Position numbers and translations under genes: made by a program
Notes under the pieces: generated by a model
Told to the model about the DNA's origin: nothing
Database searches by the model: none
The model's input: only the letters and a program-made list of their open reading frames with translations
Shown: positions 24,350 through 32,421 of the stretch, piece by piece
Numbering within the stretch: position 1 is the first letter of the stretch
Layout of the letters: each line of letters begins with the position of its first letter
Source of the DNA: Campylobacterota bacterium
GTDB lineage: Bacteria; Campylobacterota; Campylobacteria; Campylobacterales; Nitratiruptoraceae
DNA: 35,591 nucleotides
Reading direction: 5' to 3'
Assembly (NCBI GenBank): GCA_009659895.1
Contig: PUXX01000062.1
Coordinates: 1-35,591, forward strand

Positions 24350-25672
24350 ATGTACGATATCCTCTTCTTAGGCGGCGGACTCAACTACGCTGGAGCCGTC
24401 GTAGCGGCAAAAAAGGGCCTCAAGGTAGCTCTCATTGAGCGGGATATGGAGCATATCGGCGGAACCTGCCTCAACAACGGCTGTATCCCTTCCAAACATC
24501 TTTTGAATCTCGCCAAAGTGGAGACTCAGCTCAAAAACGAAGCCTTTGTAAGACACAAAGATCGTATCAAGCTTGATATCGCCGTGGCTCAAAAAGACAC
24601 GGTGGTGGCCAAAGCCCATAGAGCTATCGAGATGCAGTGCAGCGCTGCGGGAGTGGAGCTTATCGAAGGAGAAGGCTTCATCACCCAGCCAAACACCATA
24701 GAAGTGGGTGACAAAACCTACCAAGGGAGCCATATCGTCATCGGCACGGGATCGACTCCTTTCATCCCCGAAGGTATTTTTTACGACAAAGAGGCCATCA
24801 TCACCAGCGACGAAGTGCTCAACCTCACAGATTTTCCTGACAACATCGCAATTTATGGCAGTGGCGCTATAGGTCTTGAGATGGCCAGCTTCTTCGCGGC
24901 ATGCGGCGTGGAGACGACGCTCATTTTCAGGCGCGATCACATCAGCAACAAGCTCCACCCCACCCTTCTTGAGGCTTTGGAGACACTTCTTGAAAACCTT
25001 GGCGTCACACTCATGCCAAACACCACGATTCTTGAGGCCCAACCTCACCAAAAAAGGGCCAAAATCACCACCAACAAAGATATCTACGAGTTCGACAAAC
25101 TCCTCGTAGCCACCGGACGCCGCCCCAATACCTCCTGCATCAAACTGGGCGACATCGATGTAGATCGGGGTATCGTCACCGACGACTTTTTCCAGACCAC
25201 GTTGCCAAACCACTGGGCCATAGGTGATTGCAACGGCAAACTCCTCTTAGCCCACGCAGCCAGAGCCCAGGTGCTCAACGTCGTCGACAGGATTTTAGGC
25301 ACGAAAAAGAGGTTAAATCTTACCAATATCCCAAAATTTATCTACTCACTTCCCTTGCAATACGCCGCTATTGGCATGACGAAAGCCGGGCTCGAAGCTC
25401 AAGGAGTCTCTTATAAAGAGGGCTACTTTCCCCTCTCCGCGTTGGCTTTAGCCCAGTTTGATGAGGCAAAAAGAGGTGGTATCGTACTCTATAGTGATGA
25501 AGAGGGGTTTGTGATAGGGGCCGAGATTTTGGCTCCCGAGGCTCAAGAGCTCATCTCCACTCTTAGCGCCGCTTTGGCTGGGCAGATGGATGCGATGAGC
25601 CTACTTGAGGCCGTCTTTGCCCATCCAACATTTAGCGAAGGGATTGAGAGGGCTGCCAGGAGGCTTCGATGA
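24350..25672 (+). CDS. Dihydrolipoamide dehydrogenase-like flavoprotein disulfide reductase
   Basis: A 440-residue FAD/NAD(P) disulfide oxidoreductase. The redox pair is Cys40/Cys45 in GGTCLNNGCIPSK, the NAD-binding loop is GSGAIG (170-175), and the C-terminal active-site motif HPTFSEG has His425 and Glu430, as in lipoamide dehydrogenase and mercuric reductase. The N-terminal FAD loop is unusual: GGGLNY at 8-13 has Tyr where the third Gly of GxGxxG is expected. No 2-oxoacid dehydrogenase or lipoate genes are adjacent, so the disulfide substrate is uncertain. It heads the operon; its stop overlaps the next gene by ATGA. GATC is not enriched in it, unlike many neighbours. Confidence 0.87.
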   Translation: MYDILFLGGGLNYAGAVVAAKKGLKVALIERDMEHIGGTCLNNGCIPSKHLLNLAKVETQLKNEAFVRHKDRIKLDIAVAQKDTVVAKAHRAIEMQCSAAGVELIEGEGFITQPNTIEVGDKTYQGSHIVIGTGSTPFIPEGIFYDKEAIITSDEVLNLTDFPDNIAIYGSGAIGLEMASFFAACGVETTLIFRRDHISNKLHPTLLEALETLLENLGVTLMPNTTILEAQPHQKRAKITTNKDIYEFDKLLVATGRRPNTSCIKLGDIDVDRGIVTDDFFQTTLPNHWAIGDCNGKLLLAHAARAQVLNVVDRILGTKKRLNLTNIPKFIYSLPLQYAAIGMTKAGLEAQGVSYKEGYFPLSALALAQFDEAKRGGIVLYSDEEGFVIGAEILAPEAQELISTLSAALAGQMDAMSLLEAVFAHPTFSEGIERAARRLR

Positions 25673-28353
25673 GGGATACGAAATATTACGAATCCCTTCC
25701 CATCGTCCAAGTAGCAGCAGAACTGGAGACCGACCTCAAAAAGGGGCTTAGCCAAGAGGAGGCCAAAAAGAGACTGCAAAAATATGGCCCCAACGAGATA
25801 CCCCAGCGTGAAGAGCCGCTGTGGCATCGAATCTTGCGAAGATTTTGGGGGCCGATTCCTTGGATGATCGAGATAGCCGCCCTTTTGGCCGCGATTGTTA
25901 GGCACTGGGAGGAGTTTTATATTATCCTCATCATGCTCTTCGTCAACGCCTTTTTGGACTTCTATCAAGAGTCCAGAGCCCTTAATGCCATCAAAGTGCT
26001 CAAGCAAAAACTGGCCAAAAAAGCGCTGGTGCTAAGAGATGGCAAATGGCAAGAGATCGACGCGAAAGAGCTGGTGCCCGGAGACATCGTCAAAGTCAAA
26101 ATCGGCGATATCATCCCAGCCGATATCAAGATCGTCGAGGTCTCGGACTACGCGCTGGTAGATCAATCGGCACTAACAGGAGAGTCATTGCCAGTGGAGA
26201 AGAAAAAGGGCGATATCGCCTACTCCAACTCCATCGTCAAGCAAGGCGAGATCGTCGGTATCGTGGTCAACACCGGGCTTAATACATACTTTGGTAAGAC
26301 CGTGGCACTGGTGGCAAAAGCCCAGAGGGAACAAAGAAGTCACTTTCAAAAGATGGTCATAAAAGTGGGGGACTATCTCATAATCCTCACGGTCATTATG
26401 GTAGCCATCATTCTCTATTTTGGGCTCAAACGCCATGAAAACCTCTATGAGCTCATCGTCTTTTCACTGGTGCTCACGGTCTCCGCTATCCCCGTAGCAC
26501 TCCCTACGGTGCTGACCGTCACGATGGCTATTGGTGCTTTGAATCTGGCCAAACGCCAGGCGATCGTAAGCCGCTTGGCCGCTATCGAGGAGCTGGCGGG
26601 GATGGACGTGCTCTGCTCCGACAAGACGGGGACTCTCACCAAAAACCGCATGACTATCGCCCAGCCTTTCGTCGTCAGCGATCACAAAACGGCGGAGCTC
26701 TTCTTGTATGCCCTCTTAGCCAGCAAACGTGAAAACAACGATCCAATAGAAAAGCCCATCTTCGAATATGCCGATGAGCATGGCATCAGCGAACTGGCAA
26801 AGCACTATGACGTCAAAAAATTCATCCCTTTCGATCCGGTGCGCAAACGAACAGAAGCGGTGGTAGAGAAAAAAAGTGGTGAATGCCTCATGGTCACCAA
26901 AGGAGCGCCACAGGTGATACTGGCACTCAGCGATGCCGAGGAGATCGATACGGATGAAGTGGAGCTGAAGATAGAGGAGTTCGCTCAAAACGGCTTTCGA
27001 ACGTTGGCCGTAGCCTATCGAAGATGCGATGAGGAGCACTTTCACATCGTAGGGCTCATACCTCTTTACGATCCTCCAAGAGAAGACTCCAAAGAGGCCA
27101 TCGCCGAAGCCAAGGCCAAAGGGGTAGAGGTCAAGATGGTCACCGGCGATAACTTAGCGGTAGCAAAATATATCGCCAAGATTTTGGGTATCGGTGAGAA
27201 TATCTTGGATATCAAGGAGCTCAAAGGAGAGAGCACCAAAGAGTATGAGATTTTGGCCGAGATCATCTCCAAAGCTTTGCTTAAAGTCACCAATCCAGAT
27301 CTAGACCAAAAAAAACTTCAACTCTTAGTCAAAAAGATCGTCAAAGAGGTGCAAAAAGAGCTCCACAACCGCCCACTGCCAAAGGGGAGCGTCAAGCGCC
27401 ACGAGAGTGAAATTATCGCTCTTATCGAAGAGGCCAACGGCTTTGCCCAAGTCTTCCCTGAGGATAAATACTTCATCGTAGACGAACTCCAAAAAGCAGG
27501 TCACATCGTAGGTATGACGGGAGACGGGGTCAATGACGCTCCAGCCCTTCGAAAGGCCGATACCGGTATCGCCGTCAGCGGCGCCACCGACGCCGCAAGA
27601 GCTGCCGCGGATATCGTGCTCTTGGCTCCGGGACTCAAAGTCATCGTAGACGCTATCAAAGAGGCCAGAGTCATTTTCGAGCGGATGAAGAGCTATACGA
27701 TATACCGCATAGCCGAGACGATTCGTATTATCCTCTTTATGACGCTCAGTATCGTTGTTTTCAATTTTTATCCCATCACCGCATTGATGATCATCCTTTT
27801 AGCGCTCCTCAACGACATCCCTATTCTAGCCATCGCCTACGACAACACCAAAATCGAAGAGAAACCAGTGCGATGGGATATGCACGAGATGCTGGTGCTC
27901 TCCACGTGGCTTGGGATCGCCGGAGTGATGAGCAGCTTTTTGATCTTTTACATCACGATGGTCTATATCAAAACCCATCCAGATAGCGCCTATTTTCCCG
28001 ATATCCCCTCGTGGGTGGACGTCAACGATCCTAAAAGTTGGCTGGGATTCGTCCAGAGCGCCTTTTTTACCAAAATGGTCTTGGCCGGACACTGGACCAT
28101 CTTCAATACCCGCACAAGCGACTGGTTTTTCAAAAGGCCTTTCCCAAGCAAGATACTTCTTTTTGCTTCCATTAGCACTGCCCTACTGGGGCTTATCGTA
28201 GGTGTCTACGGGTTTGGTCTTATCACGCCTATCGGATGGGATTGGGGGCTTTTTATGCTGGGATACACCCTCGTGTGGTTCGTGTTCAACGATTTCGTCA
28301 AGCGCTTGGTCGTCAAATATTACCGAAGAGTCAAAGGGATCGAGGTGATATGA
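25669..28353 (+). CDS. Type IIIA proton-efflux P-type ATPase
   Basis: An 894-residue P-type ATPase of the plasma-membrane H+-ATPase group (fungi, plants, methanogens). It shows TGES (170-173), PVALP in membrane helix 4 (275-279), phosphorylation site DKTGT (Asp318), TGD (492-494), GDGVND (618-623) and LND (Asp717) in helix 6, the position of the proton-binding Asp of plant pumps. About ten membrane helices are expected. Between TGD and GDGVND lies an extra charged segment (about 520-588) much longer than the loop I recall in plant or methanogen enzymes. AGGAGG lies 5 bases before the ATG. It would pump protons out using ATP; cation specificity is inferred. Confidence 0.9.
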   Translation: MRDTKYYESLPIVQVAAELETDLKKGLSQEEAKKRLQKYGPNEIPQREEPLWHRILRRFWGPIPWMIEIAALLAAIVRHWEEFYIILIMLFVNAFLDFYQESRALNAIKVLKQKLAKKALVLRDGKWQEIDAKELVPGDIVKVKIGDIIPADIKIVEVSDYALVDQSALTGESLPVEKKKGDIAYSNSIVKQGEIVGIVVNTGLNTYFGKTVALVAKAQREQRSHFQKMVIKVGDYLIILTVIMVAIILYFGLKRHENLYELIVFSLVLTVSAIPVALPTVLTVTMAIGALNLAKRQAIVSRLAAIEELAGMDVLCSDKTGTLTKNRMTIAQPFVVSDHKTAELFLYALLASKRENNDPIEKPIFEYADEHGISELAKHYDVKKFIPFDPVRKRTEAVVEKKSGECLMVTKGAPQVILALSDAEEIDTDEVELKIEEFAQNGFRTLAVAYRRCDEEHFHIVGLIPLYDPPREDSKEAIAEAKAKGVEVKMVTGDNLAVAKYIAKILGIGENILDIKELKGESTKEYEILAEIISKALLKVTNPDLDQKKLQLLVKKIVKEVQKELHNRPLPKGSVKRHESEIIALIEEANGFAQVFPEDKYFIVDELQKAGHIVGMTGDGVNDAPALRKADTGIAVSGATDAARAAADIVLLAPGLKVIVDAIKEARVIFERMKSYTIYRIAETIRIILFMTLSIVVFNFYPITALMIILLALLNDIPILAIAYDNTKIEEKPVRWDMHEMLVLSTWLGIAGVMSSFLIFYITMVYIKTHPDSAYFPDIPSWVDVNDPKSWLGFVQSAFFTKMVLAGHWTIFNTRTSDWFFKRPFPSKILLFASISTALLGLIVGVYGFGLITPIGWDWGLFMLGYTLVWFVFNDFVKRLVVKYYRRVKGIEVI

Positions 28354-29591
28354 TAGATTTTATCCCGAGCGATCTGGCCCATTTTCTCTATGTGGCGATC
28401 TTGAGCTTCTTGGTGGGATTAGAGCTCAAAACCTACCGCTACGCCGTAGGCGACGAGTCCGCCTTTCATATCGGATCGACAAGGACTTTCGCCTTTATAG
28501 GTATTATGGGCTATCTTTTCTATAGGATCGATATCTGGTTCTACATTTTGGGTTACGGGGGCCTCGTGCTCATCTATCTTATCTACTACTATTTCAAGCT
28601 CCTTCACGATCGAGCCTCCATCATCTCCTTTTTGCTCATCTCGCTAGTCTACGCTTTTGGACCGCTTATAGAGATATTCAATATCTGGATGCCGACACTG
28701 CTTTTTGTCATCATCGTCTTTTTGCTTGGAGCCGACAAATCTTTGGGCTATCTTTTAGAGCGCCTCAACGTCGAGGAGTTCGAAACACTCGGTAAGTTTT
28801 TGCTCCTAAGCGCTGTCATATTGCCCTTGCTTCCTCACACCAAACTCCCCTACATCGACATCTCCGCATTTGAGATATGGCTGGTGGTAGTCGTCGTCTC
28901 CACCATATCCTACGGCAGCTACATCGCCCAAAAATATATCTTCAAAAATCGCGGCTATCTCATCACCGCTCTGTTTGGTGGCCTCTACTCCTCCACCGCC
29001 ACCACCGTCGTCTTGGCCAAAAAGGCTACGAGCGCTCATACGCAAGTGATCGATTCGGCTATCGTTTTGGCCACATCGATGATGTATGTCAGGCTTTTGG
29101 CTCTGGCTTTTATCTTCAACAAAGAGATCGCGCTGCATCTTGCGCTGCCACTTCTTGGCTTCGCCGCCCTTGGAGGGCTCATATCGCTGGCTCTGTATAA
29201 AAGAGGGGCTCCCACTCAAGCTCCTATCGATGATCGCAACCCTTTGGAGCTGGGCACCGCCTTTTTGTTCGCCCTGCTCTTTGTCGCTATGATCGTCATC
29301 ACCAAATATGTCTCCAGCCACTACGGCGATCTTGGTATCAAGGTACTCTCTTTTATCATCGGCTTTACCGATATCGATCCCTTCGTGCTCTCCTTGCTCA
29401 CGGGCAAAATGGAGCTCTCCGCCTCCTTGATAGTCTCGGCCATCTTGATAGCCGCCGGGAGCAACAACCTCCTCAAAGCCCTCTACGCTCTTTTATTTGG
29501 GCGATACGTTCCCAAAAAAGCGGCGGCTGTGCTTGTGGTGCTGGGAGTTTTGACTATAATAGCAGGAATCAAGACGAAAGGATGGATATGA
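28350..29591 (+). CDS. MgtC/DUF4010-type multi-spanning membrane protein
   Basis: A 413-residue membrane protein with about eleven hydrophobic segments. The N-terminal part (FLVGLELKTYR, GSTRTFAFIGIMGYL) resembles the MgtC/SapB domain. The larger C-terminal part (GGLYSSTATTVVLAKKA, IIGFTDIDPFVLSLL, AAGSNNLLKALYAL) matches the DUF4010 family. Transport substrate and function are unknown. The ATG at 28350 makes an ATGA overlap with the ATPase stop and follows GAGGTG; longer upstream reading lies within the ATPase gene. Coupling to an ion pump suggests a role in ion balance, which is inference. Confidence 0.85.
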   Translation: MIDFIPSDLAHFLYVAILSFLVGLELKTYRYAVGDESAFHIGSTRTFAFIGIMGYLFYRIDIWFYILGYGGLVLIYLIYYYFKLLHDRASIISFLLISLVYAFGPLIEIFNIWMPTLLFVIIVFLLGADKSLGYLLERLNVEEFETLGKFLLLSAVILPLLPHTKLPYIDISAFEIWLVVVVVSTISYGSYIAQKYIFKNRGYLITALFGGLYSSTATTVVLAKKATSAHTQVIDSAIVLATSMMYVRLLALAFIFNKEIALHLALPLLGFAALGGLISLALYKRGAPTQAPIDDRNPLELGTAFLFALLFVAMIVITKYVSSHYGDLGIKVLSFIIGFTDIDPFVLSLLTGKMELSASLIVSAILIAAGSNNLLKALYALLFGRYVPKKAAAVLVVLGVLTIIAGIKTKGWI

Positions 29592-30499
29592 AAAAACTGC
29601 CTTGGCAAAGCCCCAAACCAAAAGAGGAGGAGCCCAACGTCGATGAGCTGTTGCGGCGCATCTTCGATAGCCCCTCCTACAAACTCGCCATAGAGGATGT
29701 GGACTTTTTGCTGAGCGATGCCACGAGGGGCGTGAGGCTTCAGCTCGACTACCTCAAACCCGAGCTCATCATGAAAGAGCACGGCATCAAGCGCACCATC
29801 GTGGTCTTTGGGAGTGCGAGGATAAAAGAGCCCAAAACCGCTCTCAAAGAGCTGGAGCGGATAAAGCGGATGCTGGAGAGTGAACCCAACTCCAAAAGAC
29901 TTCTCAAAGAGCTTCGCGTAGCCGAAAAGATGGTGGAAAAGAGCATCTACTACGAGGAGGCCAGGAAGTTTGGTCGGCTCGTAGGAGAGGCTGGAAAAGG
30001 GCCGCAGGACAATACCCTCATGATCATGACCGGCGGCGGACCCGGTATCATGGAAGCGGCCAATAGAGGAGCTTTCGACGTGGGGGCTAAAAGTATAGGC
30101 CTCAATATCCAGCTGCCCCACGAGCAGTTTCCAAACCCCTACATTACTCCAGAGCTCTGTTTTCAGTTTCACTACTTCGCCATCCGAAAGCTTCACTTCT
30201 TGCATCGAGCGGTGGCGCTGGTCATCTTTCCGGGAGGTTTTGGGACGCTGGATGAGCTCTTCGAGACGTTGACCCTCATCCAGACTCACAAAAACGAGCC
30301 TATTCCGGTGGTGCTGGTAGGAAAAGAGTATTGGCACAGACTCATCGACTTCACTTTTTTGGTCGAAGAAGGCACGATCGATCCTGAAGATCTGCATATA
30401 TTTACCTTCAAAGAGAGTGGGAATGAAGCGTGGGACTACATCCTCCAATGGTATGCACAAAGAGGTATCGATCTTTTCAATGGAGATAAAAGGATGTAG
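29588..30499 (+). CDS. LOG-family nucleotide phosphoribohydrolase-like protein
   Basis: A 303-residue Rossmann-fold protein with the LOG signature: GGGPGIMEAANRGA in the middle and PGGFGTLDELFE later. LOG enzymes cleave nucleoside monophosphates to base plus ribose 5-phosphate; bacterial members were long misnamed lysine decarboxylases. An N-terminal extension (about 1-65) and a helical insert with ERIKRMLESEPNSKRLLKEL (about 90-115) make it longer than short LOG proteins. The ATG at 29588 is preferred over 29582 because it forms the ATGA overlap seen elsewhere in this operon and gives AAAGG 6 bases of spacing. Confidence 0.85.
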   Translation: MKKLPWQSPKPKEEEPNVDELLRRIFDSPSYKLAIEDVDFLLSDATRGVRLQLDYLKPELIMKEHGIKRTIVVFGSARIKEPKTALKELERIKRMLESEPNSKRLLKELRVAEKMVEKSIYYEEARKFGRLVGEAGKGPQDNTLMIMTGGGPGIMEAANRGAFDVGAKSIGLNIQLPHEQFPNPYITPELCFQFHYFAIRKLHFLHRAVALVIFPGGFGTLDELFETLTLIQTHKNEPIPVVLVGKEYWHRLIDFTFLVEEGTIDPEDLHIFTFKESGNEAWDYILQWYAQRGIDLFNGDKRM

Positions 30500-32410
30500 A
30501 TGAGAGAGTATGAGATCTATGAGCTCTTGCATCGCTACGGCATCAAGACGCCAAGGTATAAGGTATATGAGATCGATCAGGAGTTCTACTTCGATCACTT
30601 CCCAGCCGTGCTCAAGATTGCTAGCGACAAGGTTGTCCACAAAAGCGACGTGGGCGGTGTAAGGGTCGGCATCCACTCCAACGAAGAGCTCCAACAGGCA
30701 AAAAGAGAAATCATCAACAATCTCCAGAATAACTCCATATTTTTAGATATGAACGATAGGTTCATCGTCGAAGAGGAGGTGCATGGAGTGGAGTTCTACA
30801 TAGGCGGGATATTCGACTCAATCTTTGAGGAGGTGCTGCTCTTTGGCAAAGGAGGCGTGACGATCGAGATCGAAAGGGATATCTGCTATATTGATAGTGA
30901 GGCTGATGAGCCAGAGATCCTCAAAAGCTTTCGCACCACCAAAATCTCCAAAATCTTTCCAAAATTTCGAGGCAAAGAGTATAAAATCGCGTATGTGATC
31001 GATACGATCGAAAAATTCCAAAAACTCTTCACTCACGAAGATATCGTGGAGTTCGACATCAATCCCCTGGTCTACACCGATGAAGGGTTCGTCGCAGTGG
31101 ATGCCAGGGTCAAAACGGGACAAAAGAGCAGAGCCCCAAGGCGCCAAAGAAGCTTCGATATCTTCCACAACGAAAAAGTGGCGATCTTGGGCGCTACGGA
31201 CAAGCCCCAAAAGGTCGGCTACGCACTGGCCAAAAACGCTCTACAAAGCGGTGCCGATATCTACTTCGTCAACCCAAGACTCTCCCGACTCTTTGGTAAA
31301 AGAGTCTATAAAGCCATTCAAGAGCTTCCCGACATCGATACTGCCGTCATCGCTATACCCTCTCGCTATGTGTTGCAAAGCGTAGAGGAGTTGGCCCACA
31401 AAGGCGCAAAAAATATCATCGTCATCTCCGCCGGGTTCAAAGAGGTAGGCAACCAAGAGGCCGAAGAAGAACTTACCAAAATGGCGGAACACTACGATCT
31501 CAACATCTTGGGCCCAAACTCCCTGGGACTCTACAACGGCGACAAAGAGCTCAATCTCACTTTCGCCGCCGACTCTATCCTCCCCGGCCATATCGGGCTC
31601 ATCTCCCAATCGGGAGCAGTCCTTAGCGCTCTTATCGACAAGAGCCTCTCCTACGCTCTTGGATTTAGCCATATTCTCTCTTTGGGCAATATGGCAGATT
31701 TTGACTTTGCCGACGCGATAGAGACACTCCAAAACAAACGGCGGTGCCGCTATATCAACCTCTACGCTGAAGGACTCACCCACGGAAAACCCTACCTTCG
31801 AGCCATCCGTAAAAGCGCAAAACCGATCGCTATCTATAAAGCTGGAAAAAGCGAGGAGGCCAAACGAGCCGCCTTTAGCCACACCGGCAATATCAGCGGG
31901 GATTACGAGATGCTGGTGGGGCTTAGCTACGCCGCGGGGGCTATCATCAAAAAAGATATCGACGAGCTGGTCTTCTCATCCCTCTATGCCGAAAAAAGAG
32001 AGGCCCTCATCGTCACCAACGCCGGAGGCCCCGGCACGATACTGACCGATATCTTGGTCTCTCACGGCAAAAAGATGGCCTCATTGGATGAGGAGACGAT
32101 CCAAAAGCTGAGCGCCGTCCTTCCTCCCACATGGTCCAAAAACAACCCCATTGACATCATAGGAGACGCCACTTCAAAAAGATACAAGGCCGTTTTGGAT
32201 ATCGTATACGATGAGAAGAGGCTCATTTTCGTCATCGTCACGCCTCAATACATGACCGACGGGCTCAACATCGCCAAAACGCTTCTTGCCTACCCCAACG
32301 CGGTGCCTATATTTTTCGGGGAGGAGCGTTTCAAAGAAGCTTTCGAGCTTTTCAAAGAGCATAAGAGAATCCATTTCAACGATCTCGAAAACGTAGCCAA
32401 CATACTCTAA
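30500..32410 (+). CDS. ADP-forming acyl/acetyl-CoA synthetase, fused beta-alpha order
   Basis: A 636-residue NDP-forming acyl-CoA synthetase. An ATP-grasp (beta) domain comes first (about 1-207), with KIASDKVVHKSDVGGV (39-54). A CoA-binding Rossmann domain follows (about 222-345, KVAILGATDKPQKVGYAL, GPNSLGLYN), then the CoA-ligase domains with the phosphorylatable His461 in SHTG and TNAGGPGTILTD. Such enzymes make acyl-CoA from acid, CoA and ATP, or run in reverse to make ATP. The ATP-grasp-first order is the reverse of PatZ-type fusions. It starts directly after the LOG gene stop. The substrate (acetate or another acid) is unknown. Confidence 0.87.
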   Translation: MREYEIYELLHRYGIKTPRYKVYEIDQEFYFDHFPAVLKIASDKVVHKSDVGGVRVGIHSNEELQQAKREIINNLQNNSIFLDMNDRFIVEEEVHGVEFYIGGIFDSIFEEVLLFGKGGVTIEIERDICYIDSEADEPEILKSFRTTKISKIFPKFRGKEYKIAYVIDTIEKFQKLFTHEDIVEFDINPLVYTDEGFVAVDARVKTGQKSRAPRRQRSFDIFHNEKVAILGATDKPQKVGYALAKNALQSGADIYFVNPRLSRLFGKRVYKAIQELPDIDTAVIAIPSRYVLQSVEELAHKGAKNIIVISAGFKEVGNQEAEEELTKMAEHYDLNILGPNSLGLYNGDKELNLTFAADSILPGHIGLISQSGAVLSALIDKSLSYALGFSHILSLGNMADFDFADAIETLQNKRRCRYINLYAEGLTHGKPYLRAIRKSAKPIAIYKAGKSEEAKRAAFSHTGNISGDYEMLVGLSYAAGAIIKKDIDELVFSSLYAEKREALIVTNAGGPGTILTDILVSHGKKMASLDEETIQKLSAVLPPTWSKNNPIDIIGDATSKRYKAVLDIVYDEKRLIFVIVTPQYMTDGLNIAKTLLAYPNAVPIFFGEERFKEAFELFKEHKRIHFNDLENVANIL

Positions 32411-32421
32411 AAGGAGCATCA

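Noticed and set aside
24368-25213. A 281-codon minus-strand frame opposite the flavoprotein gene.
   Set aside because: The sense strand has all catalytic motifs of a disulfide reductase; the antisense frame has none.
29483-30694. A 403-codon open frame on the minus strand across the LOG and acyl-CoA synthetase genes.
   Set aside because: It spans two well-supported genes antisense, has no recognisable domain and no ribosome binding site context; considered a shadow.
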